Made by a program: the position numbers and the translations under genes. A stretch of 64,000 nt of DNA from Thermoleophilia bacterium. GTDB taxonomy: Bacteria; Actinomycetota; Thermoleophilia; Solirubrobacterales; 70-9. Positions 63,385 through 64,000 of the stretch are shown here, in pieces (the first letter of the stretch is position 1; every line of letters begins with the position of its first letter). The stretch spans positions 170,652 to 234,651 of the forward strand of contig JAENWT010000002.1 of assembly GCA_016650125.1 (NCBI GenBank). The letters are read 5' to 3'. Under the pieces are notes generated by a model. That model was given only the letters and a program-made list of their open reading frames with translations, was not told where the DNA came from and did not search any database.

Positions 63385-64000
63385 CTACTGCTGCGGGCCG
63401 GGGGTCTGTGGTGCGGCGGGCGCCGGCGATGACGGCACCGGCGTCGACGGCAGGACCTCGACCGGCGGCGCGGGAGTCGCCGGCTCGACCGGGATCTGCG
63501 GCGAGGTGACGGGCTCGCTCGGTTCCGGGAACGAAGGATCGGCCGAAGGTTCGGGCTGGTAAGGCACGTCCTCGACGGTGCCGACGAGTCCGTCGTCAGT
63601 CTCATGGGCCGGGGTGTTGGTGTGAGGTTCGGTGATGGCCGGGTCAGCCGCCGGGACCGTCGGCTCTTCAGCGGCCGGAACGGTCGGATCCGGGACCGGC
63701 TCGGTCACTTCCGGTACAGCGTCAACGTCGGTCTTCTCGACCTGGGCGACTTCGACCGGCGCGGTGTCAAGGGCGGGGACCGGGACCGGCTTGACTGCCG
63801 GCGCGACGGCGGCCGTCTTGGCCGGCGTGTTCACGCCTTCGTTGATCGGATTGGTCGAAACCTTCTGCTTGACTTCGACCGCACCAGCGGTGAGGACGGC
63901 TGCGGTGACGACGCCGGCGAGGGCTTTCGCGCCGACGGCGCTGCCGACCGCTCCGAGTCCGGAGGCGGCGCTGCCGGCTCCGATCGCGGCGCTCGAGGCC
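63385..64000 (-). CDS. Pro-rich membrane protein, C-terminal part
   Basis: Frame open to the right edge; 204 residues are inside. The segment from the edge contains a membrane-like stretch (ALAGVVTAAVLTAGA) after a Gly/Ala/Ser-rich helix, then KQKVSTNPINEG and a Pro/Glu/Thr/Val-rich tail with PVPDP-like repeats. Several Thermoleophilia sigma-70-type proteins end this way, but the diagnostic part is outside the window, so the family is only a guess. Confidence 0.6.
   Translation of the reverse strand, partial: ASSAAIGAGSAASGLGAVGSAVGAKALAGVVTAAVLTAGAVEVKQKVSTNPINEGVNTPAKTAAVAPAVKPVPVPALDTAPVEVAQVEKTDVDAVPEVTEPVPDPTVPAAEEPTVPAADPAITEPHTNTPAHETDDGLVGTVEDVPYQPEPSADPSFPEPSEPVTSPQIPVEPATPAPPVEVLPSTPVPSSPAPAAPQTPGPQQ

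Overview
High-GC (roughly two-thirds G+C by eye), gene-dense DNA from an actinobacterium-like chromosome. The mix of genes fits the Solirubrobacterales/Thermoleophilia: WS/DGAT acyltransferase, LytR-CpsA-Psr protein, TetR and PucR regulators, GTG/TTG starts, secreted proteins ending in a basic Cys-pair domain, and a Pro-rich membrane-protein tail at the right edge. That placement is inference; there is no rRNA in the window to test it. Nearly all genes are ordinary chromosomal genes. There is no prophage, no complete IS element and no cas gene.

Layout. (1) 1-8.9 kb: a partial gene, a small Cys-rich protein, an MBL-fold hydrolase, the overlapping hsp20-lon pair, a small membrane protein, typA and a CASTOR/POLLUX-like channel. 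(2) 8.9-12.9 kb: a di-iron ferritin-like/SCP2 fusion divergent from a TetR regulator across a perfect palindromic operator, then a FUSC-type membrane protein and an unknown gene. (3) 13-19.2 kb: an accessory-flavoured stretch with a Fic protein, a pair of exact 36-bp repeats, a decayed copy of the glyS 3' end, a coiled-coil ORF, glycyl-tRNA synthetase, an FmdB zinc ribbon, a WS/DGAT enzyme, and a Phd/PIN toxin-antitoxin pair beside a 161-bp inverted-repeat element. (4) 19.2-30.7 kb: an LCP protein divergent from a ROK kinase, rsmI and metG, then tatD-rsmA-ispE running into a DedA-PAP2 fusion, a small membrane protein and a PucR regulator. The usual metG-tatD neighbourhood is interrupted by two lower-GC secreted-protein genes. 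(5) 30.7-39 kb: a family of secreted S15/CocE-like hydrolases on the minus strand, with two intact copies, two broken copies and one orphan C-terminal tail, ending beside tRNA-Gln(UUG). (6) 39-47.4 kb: hdeD-like, glmU-prs, a GDPD, a DUF6159-like protein, an ABC1 kinase, and rplY/ctc-pth-echA, where pth appears to start at CTG. (7) 47.4-57.3 kb: a highly structured intergenic region, then mfd, a PrsA/SurA-like foldase, mazG, eno, ftsB-like and a GT-C-like membrane protein. (8) 57.3-64 kb: a secreted metallophosphoesterase, small conserved genes, csrA, a small membrane gene behind two CRP-like palindromes, class I aldolase, a zinc-ribbon pseudo-rhomboid, a UPF0173 hydrolase and the partial Pro-rich membrane protein.

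How the genes work together: protein quality control (hsp20, lon, PrsA-like foldase), translation (typA, glyS, metG, rsmI, rsmA, pth, rplY, tRNA-Gln), envelope precursors and division (glmU, ispE, LCP, ftsB-like, PAP2) and glycolysis (ROK kinase, aldolase, enolase) sit in short, tightly packed operons with 1-8 nt overlaps. Novelty is concentrated in the non-coding structures and decayed paralogues of regions 3, 5 and 7, and in a few unusual fusions. I see no clearly new multi-gene defence system.
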